A DNA stretch of 64,000 nt from Bilabrum cf. latius (taxonomy: Eukaryota > Bigyra: Bicosoecida > Bigyra > Bicosoecida): positions 1,488,001 to 1,552,000 of the forward strand of contig OZ237739.1 of NCBI GenBank assembly GCA_965178125.1. Direction: 5' to 3'. Below, one piece after another: positions 22,901-35,247 of the stretch (its first letter is position 1; each line of letters starts with the position of its first letter). Below the pieces are notes generated by a model. That model had not been told where the DNA came from and did no database searches. It saw only the letters and a list, made by a program, of their open reading frames with translations. The translations under genes and the position numbers were made by a program.

Positions 22901-25900
22901 CTCGCTGCCTCTGCCGCCTGCCTCACGGCCCTGTCTGCCAGCCTCATGGCGCTCTCGAAGCCTCCAGCCGCCTACCCCTGGGCCTTAACCCCCCCCCTGA
23001 GGGCCTCCTGTACCGCCCTGGCAGCCAGCTCCACGCCCCTCGCCGCGTCCTTGTCCGTCTGCAAGGCCTTGTCCCGCACCATCATGCGCGCAGCCTGCGT
23101 CACCAGCACGCCCATGTCGACAGGGGCTAGGTCCAGCCGCAGCATCTTGGCCACCGAGGCGGACCAGGGGGACAGACACGCCTCCACCGCGCGGGCACCC
23201 GAGCCCGAGGTCTCGAGCGCGCGCCCAAGCTCTCGTTGCAGCGCGGCCTGCGCCTCTTGCTTCATGGTTCCGTCTGCATCCGCCGAGAGGGCGGCTCGCA
23301 CAACACCGTGCACTGCAGAGGCAGAACCGGTGAGGGCCCGCACCTGGGCGTCCGGGATGGAGGCCAGAGGGGACACGGGCGGGGCCGCGCCTGCAGCCGA
23401 GGCAAGGACCAGCAGCGCAGTGGCAGTGGCCACGATCGTGGGAGGCAGCTTGCGCTTGTCTGCCGTCACGCCCAGACGCGCACCCAGCACCTACGCCCGT
23501 AGCACCACGGCGAGGGGCCAGCCGGCCGCAGCACCCACAGTCCGCACCGAACGGGTCAGAGCACGTACCTCTGCGGGCCGCAGGCCAATACCCGCGGGAG
23601 GGCTGTATATGGCCACCAGGTCACTCGCGGCCGCACTCGAGCCAGCAGCCCCTCTCGCCGCGGCCGCCCTATCCCAGTAGGCCAGGGCAGGGGGCAGCCT
23701 CCAGGTGGGCGGGCACATGGGGTGGAAGCGGCTGCCGGGGGCCACTGCTTCCCTGTCCGCGGCCTTGGCGGCAGCGGGCGCCTGTAGCACCCTGGGGGGC
23801 GGCTTGTGCGCGTGCTCTGCACTCCCTTTCGACTTGCGGATGCCCGCCGCCTGCCGCAAGATCGCTGCTGCCCTCCTCTACCTCTCCCGATCCAGCCGCC
23901 GCCGCTTCGCCTTGGCGCTCTTCTGCGCCTTAACCCGCGCTGCCCGGGCACGCTCCCGCTCCGCCTTCAGGGCAGCGGCCCGCTCCTCCCATGCCTGCGC
24001 AGACAGCGCTCCCATCCCGTCCGGGTCATCCCCTTCACCTTCCCCATCCCCGAGCTCGCTCGAATCGCGGGGCCGCTTGCTGCCCAGAGCACCCCTCACA
24101 CCGGACCCGCTGTGCTCGGTGTCACCGTCTTCCATGGCGGCCTGATCGCCGCTGCTAGTGGCCCCCGCGCCCTCCCCCTCCGGTTTCTCTAGCCCCATCG
24201 CAATGCGATGCCTCCGCAATGCCTCCGCCTCGCTGCTGCTCAGGGCAGCGGCAAGAGCCGACGAGTGCTCGCTCTGCGCGTGCTGCAGCATTTCGTTCTC
24301 CTCGGCGCGCTGTCGGGCCAGCTCCTCCTCCTCTTCCTTGCGCAGCTGCTCCGCGTACTTTTGTTCCATAGCAAGCTCCTGCGCCGCTTCCGCTACCATC
24401 ATGCTGGCTACCCGGCGCTTTTTCGGGTCCTCTGCGCCTTGGCCGGCTGCATCCCCCTCCGTTATCCCGTCGGTGGGCGCGTCCGTTGCATCAGCGCCGC
24501 GGGTGCTGTTTCCCAGACTGACGGAAAGTCCCGCGCCAGAGGCCGGCTGAATTGATGAGATAGCCCCAGTGTCTGTGCCTTGCACTGCTTGTCTCCGCAA
24601 GATCGCCATCGATGCGGCCGACGCCGGCGGGCTGGTAAACTGCGCCTGCCCCGACCCATTGACCCCTGCCTTGGCTGGGCTCATCTGGGTGGCACTCGCA
24701 ACTCCAGCACTAGCATTGCCAGCCTCGTCTTCGTCCTCGTCTTCGTCCTCATCTTCGCCCTCGTCTTCGCCCTCGTCTTCCTCATCCTCCTCCGGATACC
24801 AGGGGTCTTTCCACTGCGGCGGGGCCGGCTTGGCCAGCTCGGTCTCTGCCTGTGCCACGGAATCGAACTGCTGCAGCAGGTGCCACCTGAGCACAACGTG
24901 CACGCCGCCCTCATCCATTGCCAGCGGTTCCTACCACAGCACGGGCTGCCCGCTCGCGCCACCAGCGTCCACGGGGGCAGGAGGCGCGGGAACAGGCAGA
25001 CTCTCCGGGCGAACTCTATCCACGGATCCCAGCGCCCTCCGCACCTCTGCCTCCTCCAGCCCGCACCCCTCCTGCAGCACGAGAGGGCCCCCCACAGGTC
25101 CTCCATCTGCCCCAACCTGCACCGACTCGAAGAAAGCCCGTTGGCCAGATGCTTTGTATGCCTCTAGAGCCGACTCCTGCCTCAGCTCTGCATCGAGCGC
25201 GGCACCGGGGCCTGACTCCCCCCCCTGCCCCTGCCTCTGCTCCTGCTCCTCTGGTCCGCCCATAGACTTGAGCAGCTGCAGCTCTTTCGGCGGCAGCGGG
25301 AGCAGGTGCGCTCTCACCAGGAGCACGGGCTCCTGGCCCCCTCTTGTTCCCTGGCCCTCGCTCGCCGCGGCCTCTTTTCTTCTCATGGCCTATAGCTGCT
25401 CCTCATCCGCTGTGCCCTCGATTAGCCTGACCACGTGCGTCCCAAGGCCCGGCTCGTATCCCACCACTCGTCCACTGTACCACTGCGTCTCTTGAGGCTG
25501 CAGGCGGAACACCTCCTTCTGAGACCGGACACGCGCAGCTCCATCCGGTGCGTCGCCCCCGTCGGTCCGTCTTCGCTTGCTGGCGGGCTAGCCGTTGGCA
25601 GCCACCGGTGCCTCTGGCTCTGGCTCTGGCTCGTCGTAGTCCAGCCCTGGCACGCTGTCTCCGTCCTCGTCCCCCATGCCCCCCATGTCCAGGCCGGGGA
25701 TCGCGGTCTCGTCGTCCTCGTCGTTTCCTTTCGCCCCGGCACCAGCACCAGCGCTGTCATCATCCCCCCCGTCCCCCGCCTCCTCCCGCCCCACCAGCCA
25801 CAAGTCCACCCATTCACCCAACAGCGCCTCTCCTTCCGTCTTGCCGCCGCCTTCGCCCCCCTTGCCCCCAGCAGGCAGGGCCCACTGCCCCACGGGCACC

Positions 25901-26670
25901 TTTCGCGTGTCCAGCCCGCCCAGGTAGCCCTTGCAGCTGGCGGCCCCGCACCTGCACACAGTAGGGCGAAAACCCCGTCTCTGCCACTGGTAGTCATACG
26001 TGACTTCCTCGCCCTTCTCTATTGCGCGATGGCTGAATATACCAATACGTTGCTCGCCAGCCACATCCCAGGTCTACGTGGCGCAATTGGGATCGCAGCT
26101 GTGGTTAATGAATCGCGCCAAACCGCCTCGCTGGCCAGCGTCGATGTACTCGCGCGCCCCCAGCTTCATGACGTAAAAATGGGAGTCGTCGTCAGCGTCC
26201 CGCATTCGCCGTCGGAACTGCCGCTCACCTATCACCTCACCTACGTACTCGATTATAAACTCCCCGGCTTCGATCCTCTCCTGGGCGCGAAGCCCACGAC
26301 CCTTCCCTGGGGTGTCTACGAGAGCCACGTTAGCAGACTGAAGCAGTTGGAAACGCTTGTTGCGACATCTTGCCTTGCTGCAGCTGCCTACAATGCACTC
26401 CGTTTTAGTAGAACGATTGATACACTCGTCGGAGCTGCAAATGCTGTCCCCGTCGGTAAATCGGGTCCTGCAGCCGCACTGGTACGTCTCATCCCGGGGA
26501 TGCACCAGCTTCTGTGTCCGTGAAATGTATTCATTTTGTGCAATTAGAGTGAAATCACGCGGAATGTCGCCTAGTTCGCCAGCCTTGGCGCGGCGGGCCC
26601 AACTCTCCAGCGCATCACGGATCGCAGTAGGCTAGTGCGGCCCAATGCTAACCTCGATCCGGGAATCCAT
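19927..26670 (-). CDS. Giant SET-domain histone methyltransferase (SETD2/ASH1-type)
   Basis: A histone lysine methyltransferase, probably acting on H3K36 by family resemblance. A single frame of 2,247 residues runs from ATG 26670 to TGA 19927. The AWS domain (CGCRTRF...CINR...EC...C) starts near residue 63. The SET domain follows: GKGRGLRAQERIEAGEFIIE, the cofactor-binding RFINHSCDPNC near residue 190, then EEVTYDYQW. The post-SET motif CRCGAASCKGYLGG ends at about residue 250. A Tudor-like segment (WYSGRVVGYEPGLGTHVV) follows. The remaining 1,900 residues are Ala-rich, with acidic and coiled stretches and no domain I recognise. Eleven in-frame TAGs occur (26632, 26074, 25588, 25390, 24931, 23878, 23491, 22972, 22324, 22240, 20140). 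The one at residue 199 sits in N-C-A-T-x-T-W, where SETD2 and NSD proteins have Gln. Over 2,247 codons there is no internal TAA or TGA. Confidence 0.9.
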
Positions 26671-26980
26671 GGAGCTATTGATAACCGAACGATGAGCTTG
26701 CGATCTATCCGTGAAATGATGGGGTGCGGCGTGATATCCGACGAAAGTGGATTGACCGGCGAGCGGCTCGATTCAAAGACTGTCCTGGATGACGAGTGAC
26801 CTTAGCGGCAACAAAACCAACCACATACCAGGCCTAGCACAACGATTTGGGTACGAGGCACAGTGATAGATAAGAGTATAGCCAAGGTGCCACCACTCAC
26901 GACGCTCGCACAGGCATGGCAACAATAACCGGGACAATAAGTTCCTGCTAGATCTAGCGTACCATCGCCTGACCATCGCC
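26671..26980. promoter_or_regulatory. Upstream region of the SET gene
   Basis: This 310-base gap between two minus-strand genes should contain the SET gene promoter and the 3' end of the upstream gene. It is more AT-rich than the coding sequence. No specific motif is recognised. Confidence 0.5.
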
Positions 26981-29900
26981 TCAGAACGGGTCCTCGAACC
27001 CGTCGTCCAGCTCCAAATCGTCCTCGTCCTCGTCCTCGTCCACCTCCTGCACGCTCCCACTGTCAGGCCCACCGTCCACCACCGCCCCGGCCACACCCCC
27101 GACCCTTGGGAACAATGTTACCTCCTTAGTCGCAGCAGCAGGCAGCAGGTCCTCGTCCTCCTCCTCCTCGATGGCCAGCATCTCTCCGTGCCCCTGCCCC
27201 TGCCCCTGTCGCTTGCCCTGCCCTCCTGCTGATTCGCCCACTGACATGACTCTCCCGGCCTTTGCGCTTGCATTCTCTCCGTGCTGCTGCACCGCTCGCC
27301 CCCTTGCCTTCAGCTTGTTCCTCAAAGCCTCCACCTGCCTCTCGATGGCAGCCCGCCCAGTTGCACCGTCCACTGCCGGCACCACCGCAGCGACAGACGC
27401 AGTGCATCCACTGGTGGACGACGCCTGCCCCGCCCGTGCACCTCGTGGCTGGGCGCCATGCACAGTGCGAGAGCCATTGGGCACGACTGGTGAATCGAAT
27501 GCCTTGGTCCTTGCCGAGTTGCCTGCATTGTTCCCTGGATTGTTCCCCCGCTTTGCCCTCATCCTAGCGGACACGGGCTTCAGTGTGATCCTACCCCTGG
27601 CCTCCTTCTCCCTCAGCTCTTGTTCCCTGGCCCAGGCCATGGATGCGATGGCTGCCACTGGATCTGGGGCTGCTGCACCCGCTGCTTCGCTCTCTACCCT
27701 TCGTGCGCCAAGTGCGACCCGCCCGCCTGCAACTCGCTCTGGGCGACCGCGGTGCACGGCGCTCTGAGGCCGCACTCGCTAGCCCAGCGAAGTCTGGGTG
27801 CCACCAGGGGCGGTGGCTTGACCACCTGCCACAGGGGGCAGTCGCGCCGAGGACGGCCTGCTCCCTGCCCCGGTCCTTTTCCCTCCGATTGGGGGCATGC
27901 GAGGCATGTCAGGCCCTTGCCTGTACGTGTTCATGTGCCCATCGCGTGCATCCGTCGCCCCACCCGCCCCACCCCCGAGCACTGGTGCCCCGTACACTCT
28001 GGTCGCCGCTCGGATGTTCTTCTCCGCCAGCCCCCCGGGGCCGTGCAGCCCGCCCAATAACTGCACCTTACGCCTGGCGGTCGTTGCTGTTTGGGGGCGA
28101 TGGCCCCGGCTGTGCCTCAGCCTGCTGCCTGTACTACTGCTGCCTGCTCTTGCATGCAAGCCATGTTGATCTGATATCCTGGCCTCGCTCGAGGAGCCCC
28201 TCATACCAGCAGCCGACGAGGGTCGCGCTCGCCTCCTCTGTGGAGGCATGCCTGGCCTCACCCCACGCCGAGGCACGGCCGACCCGGGGCGCGTTGTGGG
28301 CCGAGAAGCTGTCCCCGCCCCTGCCCTTTGCATGTGCGCATGCACAGCAGGCAGCACCGGGGCACTCCTACCGGCATGACCCCTATCACTCCCACTGCCT
28401 CCTCGTTCCCCTCCTCTTCCCAGCAGCGCGCCCATCGGGTCCTCAGACTGCTCTACCCACTCGGGACCCGCCACTCCAGGCAGGCCCGGCCCTGCACCAA
28501 GATCCAGGCCCTCTATCCAGGCAGGCCCAGGCCCCTGCCCCCATTGGCTTCTGCCCACATGCCCACCCCTGCCCCCACCCAGGGGGCCTGTCCCCAGCAG
28601 CACCTACCGCTCCCCGCCCAGCCGAGCACTCACGGCTTCGCTGCCTGCTGCCAGGGCCCTCTGCACCAATGCCTCGCCGCCTGCTGCACTCGTCACATCC
28701 CCCGAGCCGTCCTCCTCGCCTCTACTCCCTGCTGCCGCGCTTGCCCCCACATACCCCGCTGCCTCCAGGCACCTGAGGCCCCACTCCCCCGGCGCCCCTG
28801 CCCTCCCCCTCGGCCCCAGGGTCTGCCACCACGCCAGAAGTGGGCCACCCTCCCCTTGGCCCTCAGGCCTAGGCACCAGGCCACCCGGCAGCGCCGCCCC
28901 CGTTGCGACCAACAGCTCAGTGCCGCGCCCTCGTCCCGTGGAGGGGCCCGTCGTCTCCTTCTCCTTCTCATACCCCCTGTTCCTCTTCTTCTCCTTCGTT
29001 CTAGCCCTGGCACGGGACGGTGACCTGGACACTGGACCGCTGCTTCGATGGGCGCCGGGGGGATACCGCCTTCTGCTCCCGCCTATGGGTCGCCCCACCG
29101 AACGATGCACCCCCTGCTCGTGTTCCCTGGCCACTGCTGCCAGCGCAGCCCTCAGCTCCGCCCCTGTGGGTCGCCCCACCTTGGCCCCGCCCAGTGCTCG
29201 CCCCGGAGCACCTGCTCGGCCGCTCGCCCTGCGGTCCTGCGCCCGACGAGCTGCAGCAAGCGCCAAGGACTCGCGTTCCTGCCCCATGCACCGCGCCACG
29301 TACCAGTCGTTCACCGTCAGCTGCACTGCACGAACGCGCTGCTCCGACCCGCTGCTGCTCCCGCCCTCGGCCTCCAGCCGGGACTGCAGCCTGCACAAAC
29401 CGAGGTACCGGTGCTCGAGCGCGGCAGATTTACCGGAAGAATGCCCGTTTCGCCGGGAGCTGGGGCTGCCTGAGGCAGTGCCCGCTCCTGCACCGCTCCC
29501 GCTCGCTGATGCCCGAGGCCCACCGGGCAGCTCAGCCGCCGCGAATCGCAGGCAGCGAAACATTCCGCGGACGAATGATGCAAACCCATCAAAGTAGATA
29601 GCTTGCTGGTTGATAGCTGGAGGAGGTGCCAGGTTTCGCTCAATATCGTCCAGCACTTCGTCGAGTTTGGAGTGCAGAGCAGTTTGGGACGCTCGAGAGG
29701 AGCTCGGGCGCGGACGGGCTCGAAAAGCGGCTCGACTGCGTGATCGCTTCTTTCCTTTGCGCTTGATTGGTTTTGACTCCTCTGGCTACCACAGTCTTGC
29801 GTTTGCTCCCGCCTTCGCAGTCCGTCTAAAGTTGAAAGATTCACTGCCATTGATAGGCGAACCCGGTGGAACTACTGGACTGTCCCATACGGTATCAGGC

Positions 29901-30184
29901 AACCGATTGCTGCTTTTGAGAGCAACTGGTGTTCCATCTTTTGCATCGTCAATGGCAGCACCTAAACCGCCAGCCAAACCGCCACTCCTGCTGTTACTTT
30001 GCGAAATCGCCCCGGCAAGATACCCCGCTCGTTGTGGCGATGCATCCATAATATCATTGATATATTTTTTCGCAGCTTGCTCTTTCCTAGGACCGTCTGT
30101 CGACGATGAATCAGAATCGAACTCATCGCTGGAGCTGTACGACTCCTCGTCGGTGCCCAGATTCTGGAGAGAGTCTCGCTCCAT
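26981..30184 (-). CDS. Unknown low-complexity protein (1,067 residues)
   Basis: I do not recognise this protein. It is one uninterrupted frame from ATG 30184 to TGA 26981 if TAG is read as sense. The N-terminus is Ser/Asp-rich (SDEFDSDSSSTDG). Basic stretches (KPIKRKGKKRSRSR) and a moderately conserved-looking segment follow (INQQAIYFDGFASFVRGMFRCLRFAA, then HRYLGLCRLQSRLEAE and QLTVNDWYVARCMGQERESL). The second half is Gly/Arg/Ser-rich and disordered, with a helical segment (IERQVEALRNKLKARG). The last 30 residues are strongly acidic (EDEDEDDLELDDGFEDPF). Three in-frame TAGs occur at 29786, 28604 and 27779. A cytoskeletal or ciliary scaffold is possible but unsupported. Confidence 0.7.
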
Positions 30185-30353
30185 GCCTGTCTACAGCCTC
30201 AAAAGATAACAGAAAGATGCATCATGAGTACCGATGGCGTGCTGTGGGCTCAGTGGAGCAAGATGATGTCAAGAAATATCGTTTGAGTTCCAATCCGGAG
30301 CCCGCCGCTGTTGCCGTTCAGATTGCGTGCTCGCATCCCTCCGTGGTCGGCAA

Positions 30354-33300
30354 ATGTATGCTGGGAAGAGCAGTGATGGACCAGGCAAATAGACGCTTGC
30401 TGCAATCGCCGAGGCGGCCCAACGAGAGCCGCGTAGCTACGACCCTTTCATAAATACTCGCGGGAGGATACGGCTTAGCGCACTAAGAGAAGCAGTTTCT
30501 GATCCCGAGAAACGAGAGTAGATACTATTGGACTACATATTCGGACTTAATGAAGAAGTTTGCAAAAGTGTGGCGGCAAAACGAAACTCTGTCGCGACGA
30601 AACGCCTGTCGATCGCCATGCGTCTCCTGCAAGATGTCTCCCTGTGGGCGAACGAAGATGTGCGGCAGAGAGGGCTAGCACTGACATTTAACAACCTTGC
30701 CGTTGTGCACAGATAGAGAGGCAACCTCACTAACGCGCTGGTGTTTCTCCAGGAAGCGCTGCAGATGGAGCTGCGGCTGAGGTCTCGGCCGACTGGCATT
30801 GGCACGAGTGGCAGCTTGCAGTACGTGGACCACTGGCACCCAGAGGTTGGGGAAACTCTTCTGAACATTGCAGCAGTGCTCAACAAGCTAGATCGACACC
30901 GGGAGGCGCTGGACGTGGCTCGGCGGGCGGTGGACGAGCTGAAGCCCGGGGGCCTAGAGGGGCATTCCAGGGCATTGGTAGGGAGGCGCGGCATGTCGCT
31001 GTGCACTGCGTGGTTCAATGTTGGCTCTGAATTGGAGCACCTGAACGACTTGCAGGGTGCCTTGAAGGCGTATGATGAGTCCATGCAGGCGGGGGTGCAC
31101 GCGTCCAGGGGGAAATCGCCGCTCCTGCAGCAGGTGAGGCAGGCGGTTGAGGAGTGCAAGAGGAGGACAGCGGGCCCGAGGGCCAGCTCCGAGAAAGAAG
31201 AAGAAAAAGGACATTTCAATCCGGTAGATCCATCCCTGGAGGGGCCTCTGGGGCCCATGGCGTCCGTGTTCAGCCAGACTTCAGCAGAGGTGGAGAGGAG
31301 TGCCGCAGTTTACACTAGCCCCCCCGCAGCTGGTGTGGGCGCCGACAGCCACACCCATGCAGAGAGCAAGTAGGGCGACAATCCCGCAAGCACGCTCGCA
31401 GGGGCATCCCCCTGCAGGCCAGACCTGGATGGCACGTACGTGGACAAGGGAGACATGGTCGTGGACAGGCTGCCTGGAGGCAGGCGGGCTGACGTCATCG
31501 AGGCCGCGACTCGCCGCAATGACGTGGCGGGGTCGCTTCACGGGGGCCTGGCCACTGGGGGACGCACCCCCTCCGTGTTCGAGCACATGCATCCCGAGGC
31601 TCCCCGCCCGGGCACTGGTGGGCACCATCAGGCCGCGCGGTACCCGTTCACTCCGGCTCTGGTGCCTATGGTTCGGGCGGGCGGGAAATAGTCGGCTGCT
31701 GTTGGGGCGGGCCAGCTCGTCTCTGGCAGTCGCAAGACGCTTGTCAGTCGGGGCCCGCAGACAGAAGCGAACATGAAGGGTAGTGGTCATGCCATGGATG
31801 ACGATGATGGCAGCCTTCTCACAGCCGTGCTGCTGACCGGGGACGCCTCCAGACGCGCGCACTCGCCATCAAGAACTCTCATGCGGGCCGCCGCCGCTGC
31901 CTACTCGAGTGCCCGGCCACTGGGCGGACCCCATGGGGAGACTAGTTGCGGGGTTTGGAGGAGGGGCCGTCACCGGAGGGCCAGCTCCGTCTCCATGTCT
32001 GTCGCTAGCAGCCTGAGGAGTGTCACCGGTAGGAGGAGAGCACCCTCGCAGTCGCAGGCACGGGAGGATCGCAAGCTGCAGAGGCTAGCTCAAACACGCC
32101 GGTAGAGGTTGTTGCTGCGGGACAGGGCAAGGGAGGCCGGCGGGGCCCCTGGGCTGGCGCCGGGGGCGAGGGCACTAGATGTGGCCACAGTGCAGCTGCT
32201 GCGCGAGGTAGGGCGGGAGGAGGAGGAAGCCAAGGGGAGGAGAGAGAAGATGGCCAGATAGCTCGCGCTGTACAAGAGGTAGCAGGGCTGGAATATCAAA
32301 GCGGCGCCCCTCTTGCACCCTCATCGCCCTGACCAAGTCGAAGAGGCTGGGCTCGGTACACTGGCAGGCACCAGCTCACTTGGGATGGATGGCGTCACAC
32401 CAGGGACACATGAGTAGGCTATCGTACCACCAAGTAGTGGACTATGGACACCGGCCGCATCCCTCAGGGGCACAGTCAGCACGAGCCAAGCCTCTGCCCC
32501 AAAGACTGCGCTCATGGACACGGTCACGGGCAAGGCAAGTGCAGGCACCGTTACTGGCAGCAATGGCAAGAAGAGAAGCAGGGTCGGGCTGCAGCAAGAT
32601 GCCCTTGACCTGATCCAGCAGGTGGACCCGTACACTGCTGCAGGACGCGCAGTCTAGCAGATCCCCGTGGGTCCCTTGCAGGCTGGGGAGCATGCCGAGC
32701 GCAAGCTGAAGACTGCGCTCCGCATGAAGCGCACGGTGCCCTTCTCGGAGGCAGAGCTCACTGAGGAGAAAGAGAGGGCCAGGGAGAGCGTCAAACAGGG
32801 GGGTCGCTTCCTCAGTCGCAGCTCCGTGAGGGTGCTGCAGGAGAGGGAGGCCCCTCCAGACCAGGGGGGCCTGGATCGGGCTGCACTGGAGGGGCGGGTG
32901 TGGACCGTGAGGCCAGTGGCAGGAGATGCCTACATGCAGCCTCCCAGCGAGGAAGGCGGCGATGATGGTGACGGTGCAATACCAGACGAGGTCAAGTCGG
33001 GTGCATGGGGCCAGAGGGCAATCCGGGTGGGGGAGGGGGGCGAGCTGGTGATGGCTGTGCTAGGGGAGCAGCAGGGGCAAGAGCAGGGGCAGGGGCAAGG
33101 GCAGGCGGGTGGCCGGTAGGAGGACGGGGGTGCAGAGAGTGCCCGTGCCCGAGAGGATCGGCTAGATCTCGAGGCCCTCTAGCGGGACGAGAGGGAGCTG
33201 GTCGAGAGGGCGGCTCGGGAGGCGGCCAACACGCTGACCGAGGGGCAGTCCGAGGAGGAGATGCTGAGGCAGATCACCAGGGACGTGGGGAGGGCGGCGA

Positions 33301-33359
33301 AGATGCGACTGCACGAGAGGATCATGGCCCTCACGGGACGGGCGGGTGGGGCCTCCTGA
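30354..33359 (+). CDS. TPR-repeat protein of unknown function
   Basis: A scaffold-type protein of 1,001 residues with tetratricopeptide repeats in its first third. The repeats are recognisable as ALTFNNLAVVHR followed by GNLTNALVFLQEAL, then VGETLLNIAAVLNKLDRHREALDVARRAV, then WFNVGSELEHLNDLQGALKAYDES. The remainder is Ser/Arg-rich, with a helical stretch carrying two TAGs (MAR-x-LALYKR-x-QGWN) and a C-terminal helical block (EEEMLRQITRDVGRAAKM). I chose the ATG at 30354 because the frame upstream meets a TGA near 30258. A short 5' exon around 30224 remains possible. The stop is TGA. Twelve in-frame TAGs make this the richest gene in the window. The one at 30714 falls in the helix-turn of the first TPR (VHR-x-RGN), where polar residues such as Gln are usual. 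Confidence 0.8.
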
Positions 33360-33473
33360 TCTTCTTGCCCGCCCGATCCGATTCTGCATCCTGGATCTGC
33401 GCTCTGGGCGCTCGTCACCCACCTGAGAAAGAAAGACCTGAGCCCCTACCGCTCGAGCACAAACTGAGAAGAC

Positions 33474-35003
33474 ATGCGGAGGAAATATGCAGCAGTGGCA
33501 TTAGCGACCACCTTAACTGGTGCCGGGGCTTGGCTGTGGTACAGGGGCAACCGGCGGCAGCAGCTGCGCAAGAAGATGGCTGTCCCTTTCGTGCAGGATA
33601 TCAAGACGGATAAAACTGCAGCTTGGATGGAGCTTCGGAAAAGCAACGGGAAAACAGGAAGACATCGTGTTGTCCCAGAAGTAACGGTTGTTCGTAGTGC
33701 ATCCACATTTGCGAGGGACGTCCTTCGGCGAGAGGCAGTGAAGCAGCCATCGAGCACGTCGTCGGGTACTCCCGATGTACTTCTGGTACAGACGAAAGCC
33801 ATGTGCCCAGGTTGCGCTGCATTAAGGCCCCGTATCCATATGCTGGCTTAGCTGCTGCATGCAAGCGACGCCAGTCACGTTCGAGTGTGCACCTACAACC
33901 AGCCAGACGCTCCTGCAGAGTTTTTTAGGTGGCAAAGCCCAGTCGTGATACTGCTGCCAGGCGGCCGCGCAGAAGATGCAGTAGAGTTGCGAATGCTTGA
34001 AAACGAGTCGAACGCGGACGAGGACGGGTACTTCCGTTAGGGCGTGCCGTCCATCCCCGAGCTGCTTGGGTTCCTGGTGGAGTTCGGGGAGCACGGGCTG
34101 CGACTCGGACTGGACCGACCCATGCTGGAGGAGGCACTGTAGCTGGAGGACGAGTGCATGCGCTACACGAACTTGCAGCAGCTGCTCAGCCGCACCGCCA
34201 CCGCGCTTGACCTGAGCGACCAGGGGGCCGTGCCCCTGCTGCTGTGCAGGCGCAGGCTCGCCAGCGCGCAGGAGGCCGAGGAGGAGCGGTTGGTCCTGGC
34301 TGCGGAGCAGGGTGATGATGAGGCGGATGCAGCCGCTCCCTCGTTCCCGTGGCAGGACGAGGAAGGCTTCCTGCAGGTGTGCATGCCGCTGATGGGGGGC
34401 TTGCTGGACAGGCTGGGCGGAAGTGAAGGAGGGGGGGCAGAGGAAGAGGACGAGGAAGAGACAGGCGGTTAGGCTGGAGCGGAGACGTTGAAAGGTGCGC
34501 GTGGCCGTGTGACGAGTGCCGCAAAGGATGCGGGCGAGCTGTGGGAGGAGGCCGCGGAGGCCCCGCACGTGGGGGGGTGCGATGACCTGAGCGAGCGGGG
34601 GGCAAGGGCCATGCTGCGGGGGGTGGTTCCGCTGTTGGAGGCACCGCGCGGTTTGCACCGGGAGGTGCTCCGCGGCCTCCAGGGGTCCATGCTGCACTTG
34701 CGGTCTGCCTTGGAGCACCCTCGGTACAGGCACCCCGGGTGCCAGGCAGGGGCGGAGGGGAAGGAAGGCTAGATGGGACGGGGCGGGGACGGGGAGTGGG
34801 ACTGCAGCAATGGAGCGGCGGGAGATGGCGCACTTGGGGTGTACGGTGGTGCAGGGAGCGAGGAAGGTGTGCGTGTGGGTCGGGAGCTGGGGGCGGGCCC
34901 CTTCGGGCTGGTCAAGCTGGCCGTGATGGCGGCGCAATTGTAGCTAGCCACGCTGGCCAAGGAGGAGCGAGAGGGTGGAGATGCTAGGCATGGGAGGAAA
35001 TAA
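33474..35003 (+). CDS. Membrane-anchored thioredoxin-like protein
   Basis: The N-terminus has one hydrophobic segment (YAAVALATTLTGAGAWLWYRG), probably a membrane anchor. About 70 residues later comes a thioredoxin-like fold: PDVLLVQTKAMCPGCAALRP, where CPGC occupies the redox CxxC position, then a helix ending HMLA-x-LL, and later QSPVVILLPGG. The C-terminal half is helical and acidic with no known domain. The product is 509 residues and ends in TAA at 35001, one of three TAA stops here. Six in-frame TAGs occur (33849, 34038, 34140, 34470, 34770, 34941). The first lies on the helix after the CxxC, where relatives have polar residues. The assignment as an oxidoreductase is inferred from the motif. 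Confidence 0.7.
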
Positions 35004-35247
35004 TTGATTTAAGCGTGTTTGAGCGAAGGAAATTGCGCACTTGGACAGCAGAATCTGACCGTGTCTGCGCGGGTGAAGCTGTGGGCCATACCGGCGCCGC
35101 GCCATGAGTGCATGTTGGTTCCGCCGCAGGTGGCACACGCCACAACAGCACTCTGTACTATTGCCAGGTAAGATACGAAACGCACACGCAACGTCTAGTA
35201 AATAGATAGGGTCCAGAGGCCAACAGGTGCTGCGTCACTGAGGCCGG

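Noticed and set aside
30224-30284. A short first exon of the TPR gene starting at an ATG near 30224
   Set aside because: It meets a TGA after 20 codons and the only nearby donor-like GT is weak, so I kept the ATG at 30354 as the start.
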